From positions 3,920,968-3,984,967 of the forward strand of contig NW_020312894.1 in the NCBI RefSeq assembly GCF_003265705.1: a stretch of DNA of 64,000 bases, in the 5' to 3' direction. The notes below the pieces were generated by a model. That model was given only the letters and a program-made list of their open reading frames with translations, was not told the DNA's origin and did not search any database. Shown piece after piece: positions 33,640-45,358 of the stretch. The stretch's first letter is position 1; each line of letters begins with the position of its first letter. The translations under genes were made by a program, and so were the position numbers. The stretch comes from Callorhinus ursinus. Lineage: Eukaryota; Chordata; Mammalia; Carnivora; Otariidae.

Positions 33640-34412
33640 AGCATTGTGGTTGAAAATATGCAGGGAATGATCCCAATGTTTTGGTACCAGTTGAGACCTG
33701 ATTTGTGACCTAGGATGTGATCAATTCTGAAGAAAGTTCCATGGGCACTAGAGAAGAATGTGTATTCCATTGCTTTGGTTTGGAATGTTCTGAATATGTC
33801 TGTGAAGTCCATTTGGTCCAGTGTGTCATTTAAAGTCTTTATTTCCTTGTTGGTCTTTTGCTTAGATGATCTGTCCATTTCAGTCAGAGGGGTGTTAAAG
33901 TCCCCCACTATTATTGTATTGTTGTCAATGTGTTTCTTCACTTTTGTTATTAATTGCCTTATATAATTGGCTGCTCCCATGTTTGGGGCATATATATTTA
34001 CGATTGTTAGATCTTCTTGTTCGATAGACCCTTTACGTAGGATATAGTGTCCTTCCTCATCTCTTATTACAGTCTTTGTTTTAAAATCTAGTATGTCTGA
34101 TATAAGGATTGCCACCCCAGCTTTCTTTTGGTGTCCATTAGCATGGTAAGTGGTTTTCCACCCCCTCACTTTCATTCCGGGGTTGTCTTTGGGTCTAAAA
34201 TGAGTCTCTTGCAGACAGCATATTGATGGGTCTTGTGTTTTAATCCAATCTGATAGCCTGTGTCTTTTGATTGGGGCATTTAGCCCATTTACATTCAGGG
34301 TAACTATTGAAAGGTATGAATGTAGTGCCGTTGTATTGCCTGTAAGGTGACTGTTACTGTATATTGTTCGTGTTCCTTTCTGATCTATGCTGCTTTTAGG
34401 CTCTCTCTTTGC
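33636..34412 (-). pseudogene. L1 ORF2, endonuclease part
   Basis: The frame is open from directly after the ORF1 stop (34413-34415) to 33636. Endonuclease (AP/exonuclease III fold) motifs are visible: TLNVNG (34284-34301), CCLQETHF, VGDFNTPL and [11 protein letters not shown], which keep the expected Asn, Glu, Asp/Asn and Asp residues. No ATG occurs in this frame before 34175, well inside the domain, so the normal start codon appears lost. The frame shifts near 33645-33655, exactly where the last catalytic segment with the essential His should be. The domain normally nicks TT/AAAA sites. Confidence 0.9.
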
Positions 34413-35308
34413 TTAGAGGACCGCTTTCAATATTTCTTGGAGGGCTGGTTTCGTGTTTGCAAATTCCTTTAGTTTTTGTTTGTTCTGGAAGCTTTTTATC
34501 TCTCCTTCTATTTTCAATGACAGCCTAGCTGGATATAGTGTTCTTGGCTGCATATTTTTCTCGTTTAGTGCTCTGAAGATATCTTGCCAGTCCTTTCTGG
34601 CCTGCCAGGTCTCTGTGGATAGGTGTGTTGCCAATCTAATATTTCTACCATTGTAGGTTACATATCTCCTCTCCCGAGCTGCTTTCAGGATTTTCTCTTT
34701 GTCTCTGAGACTCGTAAGTTTTACTCTTAGATGTCGGGGTGTTGACCTATTATTAATGATTTTGAGAGGGGTTCTCTTTGCCTCCTGGATTTTGATGCCT
34801 GTTTCCTTCCTCACATTAGGGAAGTTCTCTGCTATTATTTGCTCCAATATACCTCGGCCCCCCTCTCTCTTTCTTCTTCTTCTGGGATCCCAATTATTCT
34901 AATGTTGTTTCGTCTTATCATATCACTTATCTCTCGAATTCTGCCCTCGTGACCCTGTAGTTGTTTATCTCTCTTTTTCTCAGCCTCTTTATTTCCCATC
35001 ATTTGGTCTTCTATATCGCTGATTCTCTCTTCTGCCTCATTTATCCTAGCAGTTAGTGCCCCCATTTTTGATTGCACCTCATCAATAGCCTTTTTGATTT
35101 CTACTTGGTTAGATTTTAGTTCTTTTATTTCTCCAGGAAGGGTTTCTCTAATAACCTCCACGCTTTTTTCAAGCCCAGCTAGTATCTTTAAAGTCATGAT
35201 TCTGAACTCTAGGTCTGACATCGTATTAATGTCCATATTGAGTAGGTCCCTGGTAGACGGTACTGCCTCTTGTTCTTTTTGCTGAGGTAATTTTTTTCGT
35301 CTTGTCAT
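34413..35308 (-). pseudogene. L1 ORF1 with one frameshift
   Basis: The ATG at 35308 begins a 157-codon frame: a basic N-terminus (MTRRKKLPQQKEQE), a Leu/Ile/Glu/Lys-rich coiled coil (about residues 30-125) and the start of the RNA-recognition domain (IRRNNIRIIGIPEEEE). A one-base frameshift at about 34847-34860 moves the rest into another frame (34847-34413). That part has the RRM remainder and C-terminal domain (ENFPNVRKE, TPRHLRVKLTSLRDKEKIL, ending LQEILKAVL). ORF1p is the trimeric RNA-binding chaperone of the L1 particle. The two halves together match the family's usual length, but no intact protein can be made. Confidence 0.94.
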
Positions 35309-37069
35309 TTTGTCCAGAGGAGAACAGATGAATGAGAGAACAAAATGCTAACAGGTTTAAAACGTCCCCAGCAAATATACTGTATACAAATCAGAAATGA
35401 CCTGAAACCAGGGGAAAAGAAAGGGAAAGAAAGAAAAAAGAAAGAGGAAAAATAAAAGAAAAAAAGATAAAAACAAAAACAGAACAATACAAGAAAAGCA
35501 GAATATGCTCAAATATAATCAGGCTAGTGCATAGATCAGTGCCACACACTAGATTTTGGGCGTATTTTGGTCTGTTAGAAAAAAGTGCCTCCTAAAATTT
35601 TAAAGGAAGACATATATGTACAAAATAAGGGTTGATACAATGAAGGAATGGAAGATGACTGTAAAGATGAAAACTATTAAAGGTTTTATAAAAGGAATTG
35701 ATAAGATAAGTTGTTTGAAAAAAGAAAGAAGATTTAAGAAAAAAAAAGAAAAAAGGGAGAGAATGTGATCAGGCAGGAGACTAGAACAAAGCCATACACT
35801 AGTGATTTAAGGTATATTTTGATCTGTTAGAAGAAAAAATATGGGCAACTACTATGAAGGGATAAAATATGACTCTAAAAATGAAAAATAAAAATGTTTT
35901 TTTTAAAAAAGGGATTGATAAGATGTTGGTTGAAAAAGGGAAAACGAAAATTAAAAAAAAACAGTTAAAAAAATTAACTTTGATGAACTAATGAATCATG
36001 GTAAAAAAAAGCCATGAATTCTATGTGCAGTATTCCCCTAGAGCTGGAGTTCTCCCATTCTCCTTGATCGGTAAACTTGGTCTTGGCTTGCTGGCTGTTC
36101 GTGCTGATCTTCTGGGGCAGGGGCCTGTTGCCGTGGTTCCCAAATGTCTTTGCCGGAGGCGGAATTGCCCCGCCCTTGTCGGTCCGGGCTAAGCAAGCTG
36201 CTCGGGTTTGCTCTCAGGAGCTTTTGTTCCCTGCAAGCTCTCGGTACAGCTTTGGAGGACCAGGGTGAAAATGGTGGCCTCCCAATCTCCACCTGGAGGA
36301 ACCGAGAACTCGGGGCCCCACTCCTCAGTGCGCCCCCAGAGAAAAGCAGTCACTCCCGTGTCCCCGGTCTCCGGCCGCACTCCGTGCTCACCCGGCCTGT
36401 GACCGAGGGTTTCTATCTCTGGCACCCGACCCCGTGCGGAGTCTCCAAACCCAGCAGATCCCTGCGGTGCGCTCCCGCGCCGCTCCTCCTGGGGGAGGAA
36501 GGGGAGTCTCCCCGGCTCTGCCGCTTGTTGGGTCCCTGCTGGAGGAGCAGTGGCCCAACTGGGCCGCGGATCACAGTTTATGGCCACCCCGAGCTGAGAG
36601 CCCGCGCCTCGGCTCCGTCTCTGCAGCCGGCTTCCCCGCTCCGATCCCTGGGAGCTCTGGCGCACTCAGGCTCCCCCGGTCTTTCTGTGACCCCGAGGGT
36701 CCTGAGACCACACTGTCCCGCGAGGGTTCCACCCCCCACTTAGCCACTGGAGCGACTTCCCTCAGTGGAGCCGTCTTCTAAAAGTTCCGATTTTGTGCTC
36801 CGCGGCTCTAGCACTTGCCAGAAGCGGCCGACGGAGGCCCCCTCCCCCGCCGTCTATCCTCCTGAATATCACCTCGGATTCACTTCTCCGCACGTCCTAC
36901 CTTCCAGAAAGTGGTGGCTTTTCTGTTCGGAGTGTTGTTACTATTCTTCTCTTTGATCTCCTGTTGAGTTCGTAGGTGTTCAGAATGGTTTGATCCCTAT
37001 TCAGCTGAATTCCTGAGAGCAGACGAAACCCAGGTCTCCTACTCCTCCGCCATCTTGCTCCGCCCCCCC
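35309..37069 (-). promoter_or_regulatory. L1 5' UTR with internal promoter region
   Basis: 1.76 kb upstream of ORF1. The outer half (about 36100-36900) is GC- and CpG-rich. The inner half next to ORF1 (35390-35990) is A-rich on the plus strand. In other mammals this region carries the internal Pol II promoter and sometimes an antisense promoter. A 199-codon antisense frame (36144-36743, plus strand) spans the CpG-rich half; see findings. Confidence 0.85.
37047..37056 (-). promoter_or_regulatory. YY1-type site at the L1 5' end
   Basis: AAGATGGCGG on the minus strand, starting 14 bases from the L1 5' end. Human L1 has a YY1 site at the same distance that fixes the transcription start. Function here is inferred from motif and position. 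Confidence 0.7.
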
Positions 37070-37084
37070 ACAAATGCACTTTTT

Positions 37085-38407
37085 ATTTTTATACATTGAG
37101 CTTGAATCCAGATGCTTTGATAAATTCACTTATTAAGCCTAATAATTTATCTGCAAGATTTTCCATGTCCATAATCATGTCACCTAAAAAAATATGTTTT
37201 GGTTTTTCCTTTCCAACACTTATATTTTTATTTTTCTTGCCTTATTACATTATTTGGGATGTCTAGTATGGTGTTTTGATGATAATAGCAAACACTTCTG
37301 TCTTTTTCCCAGTTTCAGGGGGAAGTTTCAATATTTCATTAGCCATTACGATCTTTGGTGGTGTGTGTGTGTTTGCGTGCATGCACGTGTGTGTATGTGT
37401 GCACACGTATGTGTCTTTTATCACAAGCCCCATTCTAGTTCTAATTTGTTATATTTTTATCATGAATGAATGCTTGATTTTGTTAAATTCATTTTCTGCA
37501 TGTGCTGTAATGATTGCAATTTGTTTCCTTTATTTTGTCAATGTATCCAATAATGTTGACTGATTTTTAAATATCATACTAACCTTGTATTTTTTAAATA
37601 AACCCCACGGAGATGTGATGCATTTGCCTTTTTGTTTCACAGTGGATTTAATTTGCTGATATTTTATTTGGTATATTTACATCTATGTTAATGAGAGAGA
37701 TAGGCCTGTAATTGTTCTTTTTCATAATGTCTGTCAGATTTTGGTATCAAGATTATATTGGCTTCAAGAGACAAATTGAGAAAGTGGTTTCTCTTTTGGT
37801 AATCTTTGAAAAAATTTTTGTGTAAAATTGGCACCACTTCTTTCTTAAATGTTCATAAGAATTCATCAGGGAAGTCATGTGGACATTGAGTTTTCCTTGT
37901 GGGATCTTTGATCTACAGACTTGATTTCGTTAATATCCATTCAACTTTTTGGGTTTCTAGTTCTACAAAACAACTTAGTTTTGTATGGTTCCATAACTTT
38001 TTCCACTTCACCTAAATTCCCCAATTGTATTGATATGAAGTTGTTCAAACTACCATCTTTTTAACGATCTTTTTAATGTCCAAAATACTTATATAGATGG
38101 CCTTTTGTTGTTGATCTTCCCGGTATTCATATTGTTGCTCCACTTTTTCTTGATTAGTCTTACTAGTTTCATTTATCTATTTTGTTAGATTTTCCAAAAA
38201 GTCAACTTCAGGCTGTGTTTATTTTCAACTATATATGCTTTATATTTTGCTGGTTTCTGCTTTTATCTTTACTCTTCTTTCTTCTACTGCTACCTCTAAG
38301 TTGATATTAAATTCATCTAGTATTGAATCTGTAAGTTCTGTTATGCATTTTATTTTTGGGGGCTCAATCTGCTTTTTATTTTAGGTTCTTAATATGGGTA
38401 TTTAGGT
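37085..38407 (-). mobile_element. ancient L1M, segment 4 (ORF2 reverse transcriptase region)
   Basis: Complement of L1 ORF2 resumes after the 7 kb L1: CATGTCACCTAAAAAAAT, TCATGAATGAATGCTTG, CCTTGTATTTTTTAAATAAA, GATAGGCCTGTAATTG, TTTGGTATCAAGATTATATT and AGAATTCATCAGGGAAGTC. It is roughly the reverse transcriptase and linker region. A GT-rich run lies at 37359-37412. No intact frame. Confidence 0.75.
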
Positions 38408-38630
38408 CATTAGTTCTCAAAGTGTCTTCTATGAGCCCTGGAGGTACCCAAGGAATTTATGGGCTCCACAAGTTCAAAACTATTTTCATAATAATACTAA
38501 AACAATATTATATAATATTTGTTACCTGTTCTACTGTATTGTCCCTTACAGTAATGGTGTAAAAGCAATGATGAACAAAACTGTGGATATCCTACCTTGA
38601 ATTAGCATAGTAGCACTAAAACGTGCATTC

Positions 38631-38827
38631 TTTTTTTTTTTTTGAGAGAGAGAGAGAGAGAGAGAGAATGGGGGGAGGGCAGAGGGAGAGGGAGACAGAG
38701 AGAATCCCAAGCAGGCTCCACCCCCAGCATGGAGCCTGACACAGGGCTTGAACTCATGACCCTGAGATCCTGACCCGAGCTGAAATCAACAGTCAGATGC
38801 TTAACTAACCAAGCCACCCAGGTGCCC
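38631..38827 (-). mobile_element. CAN-SINE, older, inside the hAT relic
   Basis: T-run, long GA run (38644-38668), then the complement of the head ending CACCCAGGTGCCCC. The target-site duplication is imperfect: CTAAAACGTGCATTC versus CTAAACTGTACATTC. The body is more diverged than the other copies, so this is an older insertion. Confidence 0.9.
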
Positions 38828-39716
38828 CTAAACTGTACATTCTTTAATGCTACATACTTCCATACAAAATGCTAGGTTCACTTAAAAATATATGTGATGA
38901 AGGTAAAAAAAATATTAATTTTATTTTTCTTTTAATATTCTGCATGGCAAATGAGAAGTATGCATAAAACATTTCTGCGAATACTCATGTCCAAGGATGG
39001 ACTCAGAGAAGCACTCTCGCGATTGAGATGAAAGTGAACTAGCCAGTTATTTTGGTAGCTGACTATTTTTACTTGAAAAAATAACTGACAAGTGTGATTA
39101 TTCCAACTTGGATATTTAGCAGACATTTTTTTTTTTCAAAAGAAAAATCATATGAGCTTGTCCTTTCAAGGAAGATAACTGAGATTATTAAATGCAAGCT
39201 TTTAAGCAAAGCCAAAAAATTTGGAAGACTTACAATCTGCCAACTATTGATTGATCATGCTGGTTTGCCTGGGAGTGTGAGGTTTCCCTCATTGGCAGGA
39301 ATTTAGGTGCTAAAACTGGAACGGTCCCAGGCAAACTGGGATGGTTGGTCTCACTGTGAACTTTGCAGCTTCCCAATACTTTAAGACTTTTAATGAATCT
39401 AATTTTAAAGTATTGTATAAAGACATGTGTCAGTATTTGAAAGAGCTTCATAGCTCAGTAAATCAATGGTTTTCAAGTGACAATTCTGTAGTGTTATGAA
39501 ATCGTATATGATTAAGAATCCATTCAATGTTTAGGCTGGACCAATGTGGTTTAATGCATGTGAGTATGGAAATGCATTCATATGGGTTCAGATTTCACAT
39601 TACAATTGGTCTTTATGAAACTACACCTGCAAATCAAAGAAGACCAAATTATCTGACAAGGTTATTAAAATAATCTCCTTTTTCCAACTACCTAATCGGT
39701 GTGAAGCTGAATTTCT

Positions 39717-39912
39717 TTCTTTCTTTTTTTTTTTTAAAGATTTTATTTTTATTTATTTGACAGAGAGAGAGAGACAGCCAGAGGGGGAGCCGGAGAGGGA
39801 GAAGCAGGCTTCCTGCAGAGCGGGGAGCCGGATGCGGGGCTTGATTCCAGGACCCTGGGATCACGACCTGAACTGAAGGCAGACGCTTAACGACTGAGCT
39901 ACCCAGGTGCCC
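39717..39912 (-). mobile_element. CAN-SINE, full length, inside the hAT relic
   Basis: Perfect 15-bp duplication TGAAGCTGAATTTCT at 39702-39716 and 39913-39927. T-run and TTTATT tail on the left, complement of the tRNA-like head (ACCCAGGTGCCC) on the right. Confidence 0.95.
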
Positions 39913-40287
39913 TGAAGCTGAATTTCTGTATATACTTTAACCAAAACAAAATATCATAACATTGACTGCAGAATCCCGCTGTCTTCTGCTAAACCAGACA
40001 TTATAGAAATTTCCAAAAATGTAAAACAGGGCCAAACTTTTCACCGAATATTTTGTCTTAGGGAATATAATTTCTTTTTCTAAAAATGATGTTATCTATG
40101 TTAACATGTAATAGATTTATTTGTTATTTTAAGATGAATTAATAAATATTTTAAAGGTATATCAGTTTTAATTTAAATTACGGTAAATAACGATGGATAT
40201 TACTCAGAGAAACTGAAGTTCTTTGGGATCCTCAATAGTTTTTAAAACTACAAAGAGGACCGGAGACCAAAAAGTTTAAGTGCCTTG

Positions 40288-41472
40288 GACGTAGATAATT
40301 TTCCAGGTGTTTCACATTTCCAATATATGAATTCAAGGCTACTGCTTTATTTGCAAATTTTGATCTATCTTGTTTTCATTATTATTCAGTCAAAAATATC
40401 TTCTAATTTCCATTGTGATTTCTTTATTGTGTATTATTTAAAATGATATTGCTTAATTTCCAAACAGGAAGAGATTTCTGGTCATCTTTTTGTTACTGAC
40501 TTCTGTCTCAATCCTACTCTGGCCATGGAACATATTCTCTATGATTTCAGTTCTTGGAAATTTGTTGACACTTGCTTTATGATTAAACACATACTCTGTT
40601 TTAAGAAACGTTTTGTGTGTACTTGTAAAGAATATGTATCCTTCAGGTATTCAGTATGGTGTTCTCTGTATGTCAAACTGGTCGAATTTTTAAGTGTGAC
40701 TTTTAAACCCTCCATAAACGTACTGATTTTCTTTTTTCTGCTTATTCTATCTTCCATTGATAGACGGGTGTTAAAACAATTAAATTTGGGTATTTCTATG
40801 GTTTTACTTTTACTTCTGTCTGGTTTGCTTTATATATTTTGAGGCCATTTTCTGAAGTGACGCGAAGTTGAAATTGTTTTATCTTACTGTTGAATCATCT
40901 CTTTAATCATTATGCGATGGCTTTTTATTTCTAACAGTACATTTTGTCTTCAAGTCTACTCTGTCTGATATGGAAACAAGTATATGAGTCTTTTTTGGGC
41001 TGATGTTTGCATGGGATGGATCTCGCTTTTCACTTTTCCTCTCAACTCAACTGTGTTCTTGCAAATAAAACAGACAGCATTTAGGATATTTATAAGCAGC
41101 ATGTAGTTAGGCTTTTAAATTTTTATCTTAAAAATAATTCTGATCTTTTAATTGGTGTATTTATTTTATTTACATTTAATCTAAACTTTGGCATGTAGGG
41201 ATTATAGTTAACATCTTATTCTTTGTTTTTTGTTTGTTTGTTTTGTTTGTTTGTTTATGCCCACTCTTTCCCCATCCTGATCTCAGTTAACTTAATGAAA
41301 TATTATTTATTTAATTCTTACCGTCTATCAGCTTGTGAGATATGCCTTGTGTTATTTTCTTTTAATGGCTACTGTCGAGATTAGTGGTGGTTCTAGGTGA
41401 CTTGCACGTGCTTGATTAATTAGACTCAACCACAAATTAGTTCTTTTATTATTTTTCCAACAATGCAAGGAT
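40288..41472 (-). mobile_element. ancient L1M, segment 5 (ORF2 endonuclease region)
   Basis: Complement of L1 ORF2 N-terminal part: TTCTAATTTCCATTGTGA, TTGCTTAATTTCCAAACAG, CATGGAACATATTCTCTATG, GTCTACTCTGTCTGATATGG and TGTTTGCATGGGATGGATC. No intact frame. A (GTTT)n run occupies about 41221-41258. Confidence 0.75.
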
Positions 41473-41486
41473 CTGATAATACTTTA

Positions 41487-41695
41487 TTTTTTTATTTTTA
41501 TTTTTTAAAGATTTTATTTATTTATTTGACAGAGAGAGAGGCAGCGAGAGAGGGAACACAAGCAGGGGGAGTGGGAGAGGGAGAAGCAGGCTTCCCGCCG
41601 AGCAGGGAGCCCGATGCGGGGCTCGATCCCAGGACCCTGGGATCATGACCTGAGCCGAAGGCAGACGCTTAATGACTGAGCCACCCAGGCGCCCC
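41487..41695 (-). mobile_element. CAN-SINE, full length, inside the L1M
   Basis: Perfect 14-bp duplication CTGATAATACTTTA at 41473-41486 and 41696-41709. The body is close to the consensus-like form (complement of head ending CCCAGGCGCCCC), so a relatively young copy. Confidence 0.96.
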
Positions 41696-41709
41696 CTGAT
41701 AATACTTTA

Positions 41710-43100
41710 AATACGTTTGTGTTATTGTTGTTTTGTATTTTAATTCTGTGTATACTAAAGCACCTTTTGTTGTTTCGTTGTTTTATTAATTATTATTATT
41801 TTGTTTTATTGTTGTTTATTATTATTGTTGTTTTAATCACTTTTACCCTTCCTGATGGTCTTTGTTTCTTCTTGCATTACCATGAATCTACTTATGACCA
41901 TTTTCCTTTTGCCTGAATAATTTGCTTTAATACTTATTTTCATGTGGGTCTATTGGAAATAAATATTCTCATTCTCCAAACTTTATGCATTCTTCATTTT
42001 CAAAGGATATTTCAATGAGCATAAATTCCTAAATTACTTAATATTTTCTTCCAGCATCTTAAAGATTTCTTTCCATTGTTTTTTGGCTTCCTTCATTTCT
42101 TTTGGAAAGCTAGCTATTCATCTTACTGTTGTTCCTTTGTTTATCTTTGGCCCTTTCTGCTTTTAAGATTTTTTTTTTTTGGTCTTCGATTTTCAGTTTC
42201 AGTATAAAGTGGTTTTCCAGGGGCTTGTGGAATGTCTTGAGATTCTTCTGTCGGAGTTGGGAAATTCTCACCTGACATCTCTTTAAATGATGCTCTTATC
42301 CTGACCTTTCCGATTACTGTATGTTAGACCTCTTCACCTCGTTCCGTGTAACTCGAATGCTATTGACTGTGTTTTCCCTCCCCCCCAATGTTGGATATTT
42401 CATATTCACCTGCTTATCAGTTCATTTATCCTCTCTTCTGCTGCGTCTAATCTTCAGTTAAATCAGCTAAATTCTTAAGTTTCGTATTTTATTCTTCACT
42501 TTGATTCTTATGGATTCCGCTTCCCTGATGCAATTCTTTATTTTTCATTTATTTTCTTAAACATGTTCATTATAATTCAATTTTGTACCTGATTACTCCA
42601 ATGCCTGGGTCACCTGTGAACCTGTTCGTCTCACCAATTTTTTTCTCTTGATTTTTGATGAATTATTCCTATTAACATGTCTCGTCTGATAATTTCTTAA
42701 TTAAATGCCAACACTTCATATACAAATCCTGAAGGCAGTGGCTGGTGTTATCACTTTCTTCCTGAAGGGGATGAGTGTGGGACCATTTCCTTGACCCTGT
42801 CTAGGCCAGGTTTCCAGCTTTGGAAGGGGTGACCTATTCATTGTGTGCCCTTACTCCTGGGCTGTCATCCTTCCAGAGTCTCAGCCAAAAACCAGCAGAA
42901 CCCATCAGGCCCCTCCCCCTGAAAGGCTCTGAACTTCAGTTTTTGTCTCTCCAGCTCTGTGCATCTGCCAAAACCCCTGCTTAGCTGTTAAGCCTCTCAG
43001 CACCTGCTTTCCTCTTGATTCCTCCTCCTTCGCCCTGTGTCTGCATTTATTGCTTAGCATTGACAAATGTTCTGGGGGAATCGGGTTCAGAAGACAGGTT
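41710..43100 (-). mobile_element. ancient L1M, segment 6 (ORF1 and 5' region)
   Basis: Complement of L1M ORF1/5' sequence: CATCTTAAAGATTTCTTTCC, TTTATCTTTGGCCC, GCTTTTAAGATTTTT, CTCTTCTGCTGCGTCTAATC, CCTGATTACTCCAATGCC and ATTTCTTAATTAAATGCC. 41720-41840 is TTG/TTA-rich. The outer limit is uncertain, since the repeat may extend past 43.1 kb. Confidence 0.55.
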
Positions 43101-45358
43101 TCCTTCTCTGGGGTCCCCCTTACCCTAGAATCTCAGCCCCTCACTTTCTGACAGCCCTGCACTCTGGTTGTCTGCTCTGTCCATCAAGACTTTTCCAGGG
43201 TTCCACTTTTTCTCCTTCAACTCTATTTCCTATGCTGTAAATTGGCAAATAATGTAGTGGGGGAGAAGCTTTAGTGAGTGGATGGCTCACCCCAATGCTT
43301 TTCCCTTCCCTCTGATATTTCATACCCTCAAATCCTTGCTGTATTGATTGGCTTCTAATGTTTTTAAACAGGTTTTTCTTTCTAACCAGATTTTGTAGTT
43401 GTTCTCAAGGGCAGGGGCATGTCACTGCTGCAGGCCTCCCTGTCCTAGCTAGAGATGTTCACTTCTTTCTACAGGTTTCCTTAAAACCCCTTCAAATTTT
43501 GCTTTGGAGTCAATCCTAGGGGCTGCCACTGGACTTGGAATGTTCCTGGGGGAGGATGAGCTAGATTTGCTCTGAGGCTTGATATTTGAGAAGGGGTCAT
43601 ATCCTGTTTGTTTTCCTATGGATTTTGTTTTATTGATTGAAATATCCTTTGATATCCTTAAAATGCCAAGTTAGGGGGTGCAGTCATTCCTCAGACAGGG
43701 GCTGGGTGTCTGAGCATTACAGCCTCCATCTCAGACCGAGAAAGACAAATTGCAAGCATTTTCTCTTGGGAGAATAGGATTTTGAGACACTGGGACCCCT
43801 AGTATGGGCTCTGGGTTAAGGGGAACATCTGGTAAGTTTGCCAACCAAACATGTCCTGGCCTTCATGACAACCCAGCCGTCTCATCTTTTCCTTCTATTG
43901 GTCAACCTCTACATCAGGCTGCTTCTCGGGTAAGCTCCTGTGCTTACTGCTACCCATGTGGGAGGAAACAGAAAGTGGTCTTCTCAGGCAACTAGTGCCT
44001 TTGGTTTTGGGCTCGTCCGAGAGGTCCAGCTTGGTTTTAAACTGTGCTGTATCTCAGTTATCTGCCTAGGGTTTTAATTGTCAAAAACAAACCAGTTCTG
44101 GGTCATTACCCCATGGGGCCAGCCAGAATGATGACCCTGGCGTTTTCTCCCCAGATCCCTGGCTTCCAAGCAAATAGGCCCCAGATCTTCGCTTCTGTGT
44201 GACCCTGGGCATTTTAAAGCCTGCGTTTACTTCCACCAGCCAAAGTTACCATAATAACACAGCCTTTTGCTTATTTTCCAGCTTTGTCTAGGCTTTCTCC
44301 TGGCTCGAAGGCTGGATTGTGGTTGGCTTCCTTCCATGGTCTTTTCATCTTGTGTTCCTGGCACCAAGTGCTGGAACAAAGCTGAAGTTGCCACTTAAGT
44401 TTAGGAGGCCAGGAGGTATGAAATTAGGAACAGTTCCCTTAGAAAATGTCTCTTTTGCCCAATTTACAACCTGAAGTCACTGATTAATGGGGCTTTAAGC
44501 TTCTGGCACCATCAGGCAGGGCCTCTGACATTTTCTCTCTTCTGGACACCTTTGGCCTTCAGTGTGGCCGCAGGACTCCCTTCTCAGAATGGTCTTTTTA
44601 ATCCATGAAAGGAAACTGAATATTGGAAATAGTTATTAGATATTGAAAAAAAAAACAAATCGATGGCACGGATCATATAGTAAATTTATTGTATGTGCTT
44701 CTTCAGTGCATTCACGAGCTAGTTCTAACGGTGGGCTTTCTGCAGAGCTGAGAAATACTGATTTTTCAGGGCACATTGTTATTGTTGCAGGTCTCTCAAA
44801 ACACCTCTTCATTTTTGTCACTCTTGCTAATATACCACTGTGGTTTTATTGCCTATGTTCAGAATTAAAGGGTATGCTTCATTCCAGTGTTTTCTCCCAT
44901 CCAAGTTCATGAATCCCTGATTCTCTCCAGGCTGAAACCTGTATGAAGATCACCGTGTCTCCAAGGTCTGTAGGGGGAGTGTCCACGTCTGCACACAGAA
45001 CGCGAGCAGGCCAGGCCATGCTTGCAGCAGGTGAAGCCAAAGCTCACCTTCTTTCCTCATGAGCCCACACAGCACACTGAGCTCATCCGGCCTTTATCAG
45101 GCACCTACTCTTTCCCTGCTCTATGCTTGTTGGTCCACACCACTGGGTGCTCTCTGGGGCCTCGGGTCCCCGCGTCTTTGCACACACTGGACGAGTGGTC
45201 TGTCTGAGCCTCTGCCCTCAATGCTCCTGCCAGTGTCACTGGGGTCCCATCCATCACAACCACTGTCCCCAAAGAGAAGCAATGCCAGTGTAGTCAGCCT
45301 GAGGAAGGCAGTTGCTGGGTTACAATCCAGTGACAGCGTCTCATTTCCTCTTGTGTGC
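43101..45358. other. no gene recognised; may hold more diverged L1M 5' sequence
   Basis: Sequence of mixed composition with only short frames (at most 117 codons). The first part may still be L1M 5' UTR but I cannot place its end. 44640-45350 appears unique. Confidence 0.35.

Larger units (their letters stand above)
30063..37069 (-). mobile_element. structurally full-length L1 (7,007 bp), coding regions disrupted
   Basis: Flanked by a perfect 15-bp target-site duplication, ACAAATGCACTTTTT, at 30048-30062 and 37070-37084. From its 5' end (right side) it has: a G-run and YY1-type site, a 1.76 kb 5' UTR with a CpG-rich part, ORF1 (35308-34413), ORF2 (34412-30518), a 455-bp 3' UTR with AATAAA, and a short A-rich tail. 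It inserted into the older L1M in the same orientation. The perfect duplication suggests moderate age. The ORFs carry at least three frameshifts and three in-frame stops, so it is not autonomous. Confidence 0.97.
38408..40287 (+). mobile_element. hAT-superfamily DNA transposon relic with transposase remains
   Basis: It starts CATTAGTTCTCAAAG and ends CAAAAAGTTTAAGTGCCTTG, an imperfect inverted pair of hAT (Charlie-like) type. The inside resembles a degraded hAT transposase read on the plus strand. One short open piece is at 39094-39306 (TWIFSRHFFF, ITEIIKCKLLSKAKKFG). Near 39940-40040 are the remains of the C-terminal dimerisation region (CTTTAACCAAAACAAAATA, CTGCTAAACCAGACATTA). AT-rich 3' flank (ATGTTAACATGTAATAG) follows. 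It carries two SINEs and is full of stops. It sits inside the L1M. The exact subfamily is not assigned and no clear 8-bp target duplication was found. Confidence 0.7.

Noticed and set aside
36189..36665. 158-codon minus-strand ORF in the L1 5' UTR
   Set aside because: Sense-strand frame upstream of ORF1 in GC-rich UTR; overlaps the antisense frame and has no recognisable content.
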